A stretch of DNA of 15,419 bases, from contig JAWLCQ010000120.1 of NCBI GenBank assembly GCA_041687095.1, positions 1 through 15,419 of the forward strand, read 5' to 3'. Position numbers and translations under genes: made by a program. This document shows, piece by piece, positions 6,318-12,118 of the stretch. The notes below the pieces were generated by a model. It saw only the letters and a program-made list of their open reading frames with translations. It was not told where the DNA came from and made no database searches. The DNA comes from JAWLCQ01 sp041687095. GTDB lineage: Bacteria; Planctomycetota; Phycisphaerae; SM23-33. Numbering within the stretch: the first letter of the stretch is position 1; each line of letters opens with the position of its first letter.

Positions 6318-7277
6318 TCACAGTCCCGGAATGTTCAGGCCCTCGGGCAGTCCCCGGGTCGCGAGGTGGTCCATTTGGGCGGCGACCCAGTCTTCGAGGA
6401 TCGCCCAGCGGAGGACGTCCGAGGGCCCGGGGACGAGGAACTTCTTGGGGCCCGCGGCGGCGGTGTAGACGGCCTCGGCGTGGGTGACGGGGGAGGAGGC
6501 GTCCAGCAGCCCGTGGAGGATCACCATCGGCGCCTGCACCTGCATCGCCGCCTTCACCGTCGAGGTGTCCGCGGGGTCGAAGTCGCCCATCTCGGCCGCG
6601 GCCTCCAGCGTCGCCTGGAAGTCCTCGGGGGAGAGCATGACGTAGCGGTAGCGGGCGTAGTGGGGGAAGTCCATGTAGGGCGAAACGGCGAGGAGGCCCT
6701 TCACCCGCTCGTCCATCGCCGCGTACTGGATCCCCGCCGCCGCCCCGAGGTTCACCCCGAACACGTACACGTCCGGGTGCACCCCGTTGGGGACGATCAG
6801 GGCGTCCAGGACGGCCTTGAGGTCATGCTTCTCCTTGGCCCCGTAGGTGACGAACGCTCCTCCGCTGCGGCCGTGGGCGCGGAGGTCGGGCAGGACGACG
6901 TCATAGCCCTTCTTCGCCAGCCGTTCGGCGGCCCCGAGGATGGGGAAACTGGCCTTGTTCTGGTCGTGGGCGTGGAGGAGGAGCATGGTGGCCTTGGCCT
7001 GGGCCGGGGCGCCGTCCTCCCCGCGGGCGCGGATGACCCAGACGTCGATGGGGGTGTCCTCAGCGCCTTGGATGACGCGGTGGGCGGTGATCCGCCGCTT
7101 GTCGACCATCTCCTCCCCGGTCGGATAGAAGCGGATCGCCAGGATGCCGCGATCCTCGCTCTTGGCGACCAGGTCCCTGGCGTACTGCTCGGTCTGGCAG
7201 CCGACGGCGGCGAAGAGCCCCACGCACGCGCAGACGCCCCAGACCACTTTCGTCGCACTCGCCCGTATCGTGTGCAT
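6318..7277 (-). CDS. Lipoprotein with alpha/beta-hydrolase fold, probably catalytically inactive
   Basis: 319 residues. The N-terminus (1-27) is a lipoprotein signal: basic start, hydrophobic stretch, then AAVGC with Cys27 as the lipidation site, so the protein should be membrane-anchored and exported. The rest matches the alpha/beta-hydrolase core: TMLLLHAHD (97-105), YDVVLPDLRAHGRSGG (125-140), VYVFGVNLGAAAG (170-182), VILHGLLDASSP (252-263). The nucleophile elbow should read G-x-S-x-G but reads GVNLG, with Asn176 for Ser. The acid Asp259 is in place, but no His follows in the expected PGP-SDVLRW stretch (283-291). Start ATG at 7277 follows GGAGTG at 7 nt; the longer open frame runs into repeats. 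Possibly a binding or structural protein. Confidence 0.8.
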   Translation of the reverse strand: MHTIRASATKVVWGVCACVGLFAAVGCQTEQYARDLVAKSEDRGILAIRFYPTGEEMVDKRRITAHRVIQGAEDTPIDVWVIRARGEDGAPAQAKATMLLLHAHDQNKASFPILGAAERLAKKGYDVVLPDLRAHGRSGGAFVTYGAKEKHDLKAVLDALIVPNGVHPDVYVFGVNLGAAAGIQYAAMDERVKGLLAVSPYMDFPHYARYRYVMLSPEDFQATLEAAAEMGDFDPADTSTVKAAMQVQAPMVILHGLLDASSPVTHAEAVYTAAAGPKKFLVPGPSDVLRWAILEDWVAAQMDHLATRGLPEGLNIPGL

Positions 7278-7350
7278 TGCGTCACTCCATCGACTGGTCC
7301 GCCGGCCCCGCGCCGCGGCCACCGCCCGTGGGGGGCGAGACCAGAGCGAA

Positions 7351-7378
7351 AGTGTAGCAGAAACCGCCCCGGCTGCAA
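7351..7378 (-). promoter_or_regulatory. Candidate promoter of the lipoprotein gene
   Basis: Minus strand: TTGCAG (7378-7373), 16-nt spacer, TACACT (7356-7351). It implies a leader of about 67 nt. Its layout resembles the candidate in front of the sialidase-like gene (TTGCAT, 16 nt, TATAGA), which slightly raises its credibility. Confidence 0.35.
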
Positions 7379-7573
7379 CCATTCCCGCGGCGGAAACGCA
7401 ACGGAGCGCAACGGCGGAGAGGGCCTCTGAAGACTGGTCCGCAGAGCCGCCCCTCCTGCGACGGGGCGCAGGCGACCCTCGGCGCAGGAGGTGGGGGCGC
7501 AGGAGACCCTCGGCGCAGGAGGCGGGACGCCCCGCGCGCAAGCGACGCCTCAAGCGCGAGCAAGGCTCCAAGC

Positions 7574-7753
7574 GCGAGCGTTGGGGGTCTCCTGACCCCC
7601 AACGTCCTGGAAGGCCAACGAGCGCTTCCGCGCCAGCGTTATGGCGGCGCATCGATCGCGGCGGTCCCCGCCGCGAAGGGGGCGCTCCAACGACGCTACC
7701 GCGGAGGCGCCCCTCGCCCCTCCCGGACGCCGGGGGTCAGGAGACCCCCGTCG
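7574..7753. repeat. Nested palindromic repeat, copy B
   Basis: Left hairpin CGTTGGGGGTC/GACCCCCAACG (7579-7604, loop TCCT). Right hairpin CGGGGGTC/GACCCCCG (7731-7750, loop AGGA). The interior (GCTTCCGCGCCAGCGTTATG ... CCGCCGCGAAGGGGGCGCTC) folds back on itself as in copy A. It is closer to copy C than to A. Confidence 0.8.
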
Positions 7754-7824
7754 CAGGAGGTGGTGGCGCAGGAGGCGGGACGCCCCGCGCAAGCGACGCC
7801 TCAATCGCGAGCAAGGCTCCAAGC

Positions 7825-8027
7825 GCGAGCGTTGGGGGTCTCCTGACCCCCAACGTCCTGGAACGTCCAGAGCGCTTCCGCGCCAGCGTTATGGCGGCGC
7901 TTCGGTCGCGGCGGCCCTTCGACAGGCTCAGGGCCAAGCCCCCGCCGCGATGGGGGCGCTCCAACGGCGCTGGCGCGGAGGCATCCCTCGCCCCTCCCGG
8001 ACGCCGGGGGTCAGGAGACCCCCGTCG
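7825..8027. repeat. Nested palindromic repeat, copy C, with insertion in its loop
   Basis: Same ends as copy B (left hairpin 7830-7855, right hairpin 8005-8024), but about 24 bp longer. The extra bases lie at the centre of the palindrome and carry CTTCGACAGGCTCAG (7917-7931), a short repeat found in many bacterial genomes. So a small element has gone into the loop of a larger one. Confidence 0.75.
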
Positions 8028-8102
8028 CAGGAGGTGGGGGCGCAGGCGACGCCCGGCGCAGGAGGTACGCCTCTGCAGCCCAGTCCGCAGGCGCCGCCGC
8101 AC

Positions 8103-9230
8103 CTACAGGGCGTCGAGCGGTGTGCGGAGGACCTCGACGGCCTCTTTGCGGCGGGAGACGATGACGTACAGGTGCCCCTCGTGCAGCATCGTGTGCGGGT
8201 AGCCGTAGTTCCCGCCCTTCGCCCGCCCCTCCCGCCGCTTCTGGTAGTCCTCGTCCGCCAGGACGTAGTGCGTGTCGAACCGCACCCCGTCCTTCGAGAG
8301 GCTCAGCACCAGCGGGCAGCGGGTCCAGCGCGGCTCGGGGTCGGGGCACCCGACGTAGTAGAACCGCCCGTCCGGCAGGCGCCCGAAGTGGAACTTCGTC
8401 GCGTTGTCCGTGAACTCCGTGAGCACCGGGGGCGACCACGTCGTCCCGTCGTCCGTGCTCTCCGTCACCGCCAGCCGCTCGGTGTTCGTCCGCAGCAGCA
8501 TGTGCAGGACCCCGTCGTCGGTCTGGTAGAACGACCCCTCGCAGACGGGCACGTCCCAGCCCGCCTGCCGCTGCACCTCCCAGAACGACTCGGAGTCATC
8601 CACGATTCCGTCGGCCATCGCGGGCGGGTACACCCCCGTCTCCGTCCAGCCCGACAGCCCGGTGGGCACGTCGCTGTAGGGGAAGGAGATGTTCCCGCTG
8701 AGGATCAGGCGGCCGCTCGTGGTGGGCTGGGGGGGGTGGTTGGGGACGATCCGCACGCCCATGGACCGCGGATCGCTCCAGGCGTCGCCGTCCTCCGTCG
8801 TCATCGCGCGGAGGAGGGTATCCTGGTGCCCGCGGTCCCCGTCGAGCTTCCGCTCCCCGTTGTCGTCGATCGCCTCGGGGGTGTACTCGTACTGCCCGAA
8901 GTAGGCCACGAGCGTTCCGGCGTGCTCGTGGAACCCCCCCGCCGTCAGGACCAGCTCGGAATGCTTCCCGCGCAGCGGGCCCACGAGCGGGGCGGGCGGG
9001 GCCCAGTCGTCGAACCGCTCGGCGGTGGTGATGAGGACCCGCTGCCCGGGGGCGTCCTCGTCCCGTCGACCGCTGGACCACATGGCGTAGAAGCGGCCGC
9101 GGAAGAACATGAGGGAGGGGTGGTGGGAGTAGGTCCACTCGGTCTCGGGGGCGTGGAGCATCACCCGCTGCACGGGTGCGCGGGGGCGTGGGCCCTCGGG
9201 GTCGAAGTCGTTCGTAATCGGTGATGTCAA
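8103..9230 (-). CDS. Sialidase-like (BNR/Asp-box) beta-propeller protein
   Basis: 375 residues, no signal peptide. Asp-box type motifs appear at TTEDGDAWSDP (144-154), STDDGTTWSPP (258-268) and SLSKDGVRFD (310-319), the turn markers of six-bladed sialidase propellers. The N-terminal HHPSLMFFRGRFYAMWSSG (36-54) is typical of the exo-alpha-sialidase-like proteins of planctomycetes. True sialidase activity is not shown; a related glycosidase or lyase is possible. The start is TTG at 9230: GGAGG lies 8 nt upstream, whereas the ATG next to it hits a stop at once and the first in-frame ATG is at codon 24. The codons for LSLSK match a dispersed 15-mer at 14 positions. A repeat element begins 17 bp after the stop. 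Confidence 0.75.
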   Translation of the reverse strand: MTSPITNDFDPEGPRPRAPVQRVMLHAPETEWTYSHHPSLMFFRGRFYAMWSSGRRDEDAPGQRVLITTAERFDDWAPPAPLVGPLRGKHSELVLTAGGFHEHAGTLVAYFGQYEYTPEAIDDNGERKLDGDRGHQDTLLRAMTTEDGDAWSDPRSMGVRIVPNHPPQPTTSGRLILSGNISFPYSDVPTGLSGWTETGVYPPAMADGIVDDSESFWEVQRQAGWDVPVCEGSFYQTDDGVLHMLLRTNTERLAVTESTDDGTTWSPPVLTEFTDNATKFHFGRLPDGRFYYVGCPDPEPRWTRCPLVLSLSKDGVRFDTHYVLADEDYQKRREGRAKGGNYGYPHTMLHEGHLYVIVSRRKEAVEVLRTPLDAL

Positions 9231-9265
9231 GACAGCATCCTCCGGAGGTGCGTTCCGGTGGAGTA

Positions 9266-9293
9266 TCTATACGCATTGCGGGGCGGAATGCAA
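9266..9293 (-). promoter_or_regulatory. Candidate promoter of the sialidase-like gene
   Basis: Minus strand: TTGCAT (9293-9288), 16-nt spacer, TATAGA (9271-9266). It predicts a leader of about 28 nt that contains the GGAGG site before the TTG start, so the arrangement is coherent. Confidence 0.45.
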
Positions 9294-9339
9294 CCCTGGA
9301 TTCAGCGGGATGCAGCGGGGAGGAACGCGGAGGGGACGA

Positions 9340-9381
9340 GGCACTGGGGACTAGGCACTAGGGACTAGGCACTAGGGACTA
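9340..9381. repeat. Three tandem 14-bp units (GGCACTAGGGACTA)
   Basis: Units at 9340-9353 (one mismatch), 9354-9367 and 9368-9381. The right arm of the flanking inverted repeat has only one such unit, so the expansion happened on the left end only. Confidence 0.8.
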
Positions 9382-9508
9382 GGGAAGAGGCAAGGGGCGA
9401 GAGGCGAGAGGGTAGGGGTTGGAGGTAAGAGTGCCGAGGTTCGCTGGCCTCGTCCGCCGCGGGTCTCCTGACCTGGTTGTTCTACACCTCTCGGGCCTTG
9501 CGGGGCGG

Positions 9509-9569
9509 CAGGGACGGGTTTCCAGGCGTCCCGACAGGGACGCGTCTCCGTGCGTCCCGGCAGGGACGC
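9509..9569. repeat. 26-bp tandem repeat carrying hairpins
   Basis: Two 26-bp units (9509-9534 and 9535-9560) and a partial third begin CAGGGACG. The junctions form hairpins GCGTCCC-GACA-GGGACGC (9526-9543) and GCGTCCC-GGCA-GGGACGC (9552-9569). There are no unique spacers, so this is not a CRISPR. Confidence 0.75.
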
Positions 9570-9580
9570 TGTGACAATAG

Positions 9581-9600
9581 CCCAGCAGTTCACTGCTGGG
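9581..9600. repeat. Perfect hairpin CCCAGCAG/CTGCTGGG
   Basis: CCCAGCAGTTCACTGCTGGG: 8-bp perfect stem with a 4-nt loop inside the MITE-like element, on the 3' side of mutL. Confidence 0.65.
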
Positions 9601-9624
9601 ACCCGGGCCCCATTCCCCTTCCTT

Positions 9625-9642
9625 TTCTTCTTCTTCTTCTTC
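9625..9642. repeat. (TTC)6 microsatellite
   Basis: Six TTC units within the MITE-like element. On the minus strand this is a GAA-rich tract 111 bp past the mutL stop. Confidence 0.8.
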
Positions 9643-9752
9643 TCAAGCGCCCCTCCCGGGGCTTGGAATCCCGCGCGACCGCTCACCCAGCACTCCAACC
9701 TCTACCCTCTCACCTCTTGCCTCTTCCCTAGTCCCTAGTGCCTTCCTCCTCC

Positions 9753-11843
9753 TCACGTCCGCTTGAATTGCTTCTCCAGGTCGCGGAGGGAGAGCTTGAG
9801 CGTCGTGGGGCGTCCGTGGGGGCAGGAGGCGCCCTTGTCCAGGCCGTGGCGGGCGGCGAGGAGTTGGTCGATCTCGGCGGGGCTCAGGGCGTCGCCCGCC
9901 TTGACGGCCGCCTTGCAGGAGAGCATCGCCAGCAGGGCCTCCAGCAGCCGTTCCCCGTCGGCGGTCTCGTCGTCGGAGAGGGTGTCGATGGCCTCGCGGA
10001 GGAAGGCGGCCGGGGCGACCCGCCGCTGCACCAGCAGGGCCGGGAACCGATGGACCGCGAGTGTTCCGGGCCCGAAGCTTTCGACCTCGATCCCGACGCG
10101 GTCGAGCATCTCGGTGCGGGAGAGGAGCAGGTCGGCCTCGCGGGGCGTGACGCGGACGGTCTCGGGGATCAGCAGCCGCTGGGCGGGGAGTTTGCCATCG
10201 GCGAGGCGGCGTTTGAACTCGTTGTAGAGGATCCGCTCGTGCAGGGCGTGCTGGTCGATGATGATCATCCCGTCGTCGGTCTGGGCGACGAGGTAGGTGT
10301 CGTGCACCTGCAGCACCCGGGGGGGTTCGCGGGTGGGCGGGGGCGTGACGGTCCAGGCGTGCTTCGGGAGGTCGGGGACGGCGAACGGGGCGGGGGGGTA
10401 GGGCGGCGGGGGAGTCCGCTCGGCCGCGTCGGCGGCGCTGGGGTTCGCGTTTTCGTTCTGGGCCTCCCCGGGCGCGATCAGTTCGCCCGTCTCCGCGTCG
10501 ATGCTGCCTTCCCACGCGGGCGTGGGCGCACCGATCGGGGGCAGGGAGAACGGCGGGCGGGGGGGCGAGATCGGGTGCGCCCCCGCGTGCCGGGGGTCCC
10601 GCCGCTCGGGGCCGTCGCCCATCGGCGTCGGCTCGCGGTGGCCGCGGACGGATTCGGGGAAGCTCAGTCGCGGCTGCGTGGGGGGCTGGGATTTGAAGAA
10701 GTCCGCCATCGCCTCCCGCAGCCCCTGCCGCCGCGTCTCCTCCTCCGGGCTCGCCGTCCGCTCCTCGCCGGAGAACTCGGGGAACTCCGCCCCGTCGAGG
10801 CTCGTCGCGGGCGTGAGGTTCGCGTGGTTCAGCGTGTCCTTCAGCGCCGCCAGCAACTCCCCGTGCACCGCGCTTCCGTCGCGGAAGCGGACCTCGATCT
10901 TCGTCGGGTGCACGTTCACGTCCACGTCGGCGGGGGGGACGTCGAGGAACAGGAACGCCACCGGGTACCGCGACGGGTCGATCCGCCCGCGGTACGCCTC
11001 GCGGAGGGCGTGCGACAGCAGGCGGTCGCGGATGTACCGCCCGTTGAGGAACAGGTACTGCCACTTCGCCGAGCCCCGCCCCGCCGACGGGGGGGCGACG
11101 ATCCCCGCGACCTGCACCGCCCCTCCGCGCGGGCGGACGGGCAGGAGGGCGTCGGCGAGTTCGTGCCCGAACAGGTCCGCCACGCGGGCGCTGGTGCTCG
11201 CGACGGCGGGGAGGTTCTGGATCTCGCGGCCGTTGTGGGTGAGCGTGAAGGCCACGTGGGGGCGGGGCAGGGCGAGGCGGGCGAGTTGCTCGGTGATGTG
11301 CCCGATCTCGGTGTTGGCGGTGCGGAGGAATTTGCGGCGGGCGGGGGTGTTGAAGAACAGGTCGCGGATGGTGACGGTGGTGCCCGGGGCGCCCGGGCAG
11401 GGGCGGACCTCCCCGACCTCCTCGCCGCTGGCGGAGATCTCGTACCCGCTGGGGTCCCCCGTTCGCGGGCGGGAGCGGATGTGGGCGTGGGACACCGACG
11501 CGATGGACGCCAGCGCCTCCCCGCGGAAGCCCATGGTCCCGATGGCGAAGAGGTCCTCGTCGGTGGTGAGCTTGCTGGTGGCGTGGGGCTCGAAGGCGAG
11601 GGCGAGGTCGTCGGGGCCCATCCCGCACCCGTCGTCGGTGACCTGGATGAGCTTGCGGCCTCCGTCCTCGACGGCGAGGTCGATGCGGGTGGCCCCGGCG
11701 TCGAGGGCGTTCTCGACGAGTTCCTTCACGATGCTCGCCGGCCGCTCGATCACCTCTCCGGCGGCGATCTTGTTGACCAGGTGCACCGGCAGCACGTGGA
11801 TGCGGGCGCTGGTGGGGGCGTTCATAGGCTCCGTTGGCTCCAT
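9753..11843 (-). CDS. mutL: DNA mismatch repair protein MutL (endonuclease type)
   Basis: 696 residues. MutL couples mismatch recognition by MutS to strand removal. The GHKL ATPase domain has ENALDAG (44-50), DDGCGM (70-75) and GFRGEAL (105-111). The transducer domain runs to about 340. A proline-rich linker (about 345-505) leads to the C-terminal endonuclease domain with DQHALHE (530-536), SCKAAVKAG (642-650), CPHGRP (674-679) and a likely beta-clamp-binding motif QRLLIP (555-560). This marks a nicking MutL, as in bacteria without MutH. In DQHA-x2-E-x4-E the last Glu is replaced by Asn541, with Glu542 one step on. The start is ambiguous: ATG 11843 lacks a Shine-Dalgarno but sits behind a promoter-like TAGAAT; ATG 11825 (690 residues) has GGAG only 3 nt upstream. 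No mutS nearby. Confidence 0.96.
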   Translation of the reverse strand: MEPTEPMNAPTSARIHVLPVHLVNKIAAGEVIERPASIVKELVENALDAGATRIDLAVEDGGRKLIQVTDDGCGMGPDDLALAFEPHATSKLTTDEDLFAIGTMGFRGEALASIASVSHAHIRSRPRTGDPSGYEISASGEEVGEVRPCPGAPGTTVTIRDLFFNTPARRKFLRTANTEIGHITEQLARLALPRPHVAFTLTHNGREIQNLPAVASTSARVADLFGHELADALLPVRPRGGAVQVAGIVAPPSAGRGSAKWQYLFLNGRYIRDRLLSHALREAYRGRIDPSRYPVAFLFLDVPPADVDVNVHPTKIEVRFRDGSAVHGELLAALKDTLNHANLTPATSLDGAEFPEFSGEERTASPEEETRRQGLREAMADFFKSQPPTQPRLSFPESVRGHREPTPMGDGPERRDPRHAGAHPISPPRPPFSLPPIGAPTPAWEGSIDAETGELIAPGEAQNENANPSAADAAERTPPPPYPPAPFAVPDLPKHAWTVTPPPTREPPRVLQVHDTYLVAQTDDGMIIIDQHALHERILYNEFKRRLADGKLPAQRLLIPETVRVTPREADLLLSRTEMLDRVGIEVESFGPGTLAVHRFPALLVQRRVAPAAFLREAIDTLSDDETADGERLLEALLAMLSCKAAVKAGDALSPAEIDQLLAARHGLDKGASCPHGRPTTLKLSLRDLEKQFKRT

Positions 11844-12118
11844 GGCGAGATTCTAGGCTTTCCCCCGCCGCGGGGACAACGGAAAGCCTCTTCCCGCGGG
11901 GATGAACGCAGACTTGTCGCGTCGAAACGAAGCGGAGACGGATGAACGCGGATCAGAAAGAGCGGGGATGCAGGGGATGCAGGGGATGGGAGGGGGCCTG
12001 GGATTGCGGATCGGGGCTCTTGGACTGAGCTGACACCCGATCGCAGACCCCGCGGCAGCCTTCCTCCCAGTGGTTCCGAAGTGGCTTGCCTTTTGCCGGG
12101 GAGGGCGCAGATGCCCCG
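11844..12118. other. Gap between the DUF3592 gene and mutL
   Basis: 275 bp with no gene. It contains two GATGAACGC segments 40 bp apart (11901-11909 and 11941-11949), a 9-bp tandem GGGGATGCA (11964-11981, partial third unit to 11990) and the mutL promoter candidate. No clear terminator for the upstream gene was seen. Confidence 0.65.
11850..11879 (-). promoter_or_regulatory. Candidate mutL promoter close to the start codon
   Basis: Minus strand: TTGTCC (11879-11874), 18-nt spacer, TAGAAT (11855-11850). The predicted start site falls at or next to the ATG at 11843, so the mRNA could be leaderless for that start or have a leader of about 18 nt for the ATG at 11825. Confidence 0.35.

Larger units (their letters stand above)
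7432..8085. mobile_element. Composite palindromic element with 29-bp inverted ends
   Basis: Left end GACTGGTCCGCAGAG... (7432-7460) and right end ...CTGCAGCCCAGTC (8057-8085) are inverted copies matching at 24 of 29 positions. Inside are two copies of the nested repeat (B and C) at a 251-bp period, linked by a shared segment (GGCGGGACGCCCCGCGC...CAAGGCTCCAAGCGCGAG). It has no transposase, so it would be non-autonomous. It lies 17 bp past the stop of the sialidase-like gene. No clear target-site duplication was found. The call of mobility is inference. Confidence 0.5.
7278..8102. other. Intergenic region of 0.8 kb, mostly repeats
   Basis: No gene is supported; long open frames here come from GC bias and repeat structure. 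Besides the lipoprotein promoter candidate, it is filled by the composite element 7432-8085. GACTGGTCCGC occurs at 7292-7302 and again at the left end of the element (7432-7442). Confidence 0.75.
9340..9742. mobile_element. MITE-like element with long inverted ends
   Basis: Left arm about 9368-9425 and right arm 9691-9742 are inverted copies: reading inward, both give GGCACTAGGGACTAGGGAAG, then AGGCAAG, GAGAGGGTAG and GTTGGAG, with small gaps. The outer left end is tripled as 14-bp units (9340-9381). Inside lie two 26-bp tandem palindromic units, a CCCAGCAG hairpin, a (TTC)6 tract and one fragment of the nested repeat core (9462-9473). There is no open frame for a transposase. It fills the gap between the sialidase-like gene and the 3' end of mutL, ending 11 bp from the mutL stop. 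Confidence 0.55.

Noticed and set aside
5003..6487. 494-residue plus-strand open frame opposite guaA
   Set aside because: Antisense shadow of guaA; Val/Gly/Asp-rich translation typical of the complement of high-GC codons.
7144..9224. Open frames across the repeat block (352 and 527 residues, plus strand)
   Set aside because: They are made of repeated Arg/Pro/Gly stretches translated from the palindromic repeats and antisense of the sialidase-like gene.
9509..9600. CRISPR-like array
   Set aside because: Only two full 26-bp units with no unique spacers and no cas genes.
9643..11945. Two large open frames over mutL on each strand
   Set aside because: Antisense or off-frame shadows of mutL without any domain.
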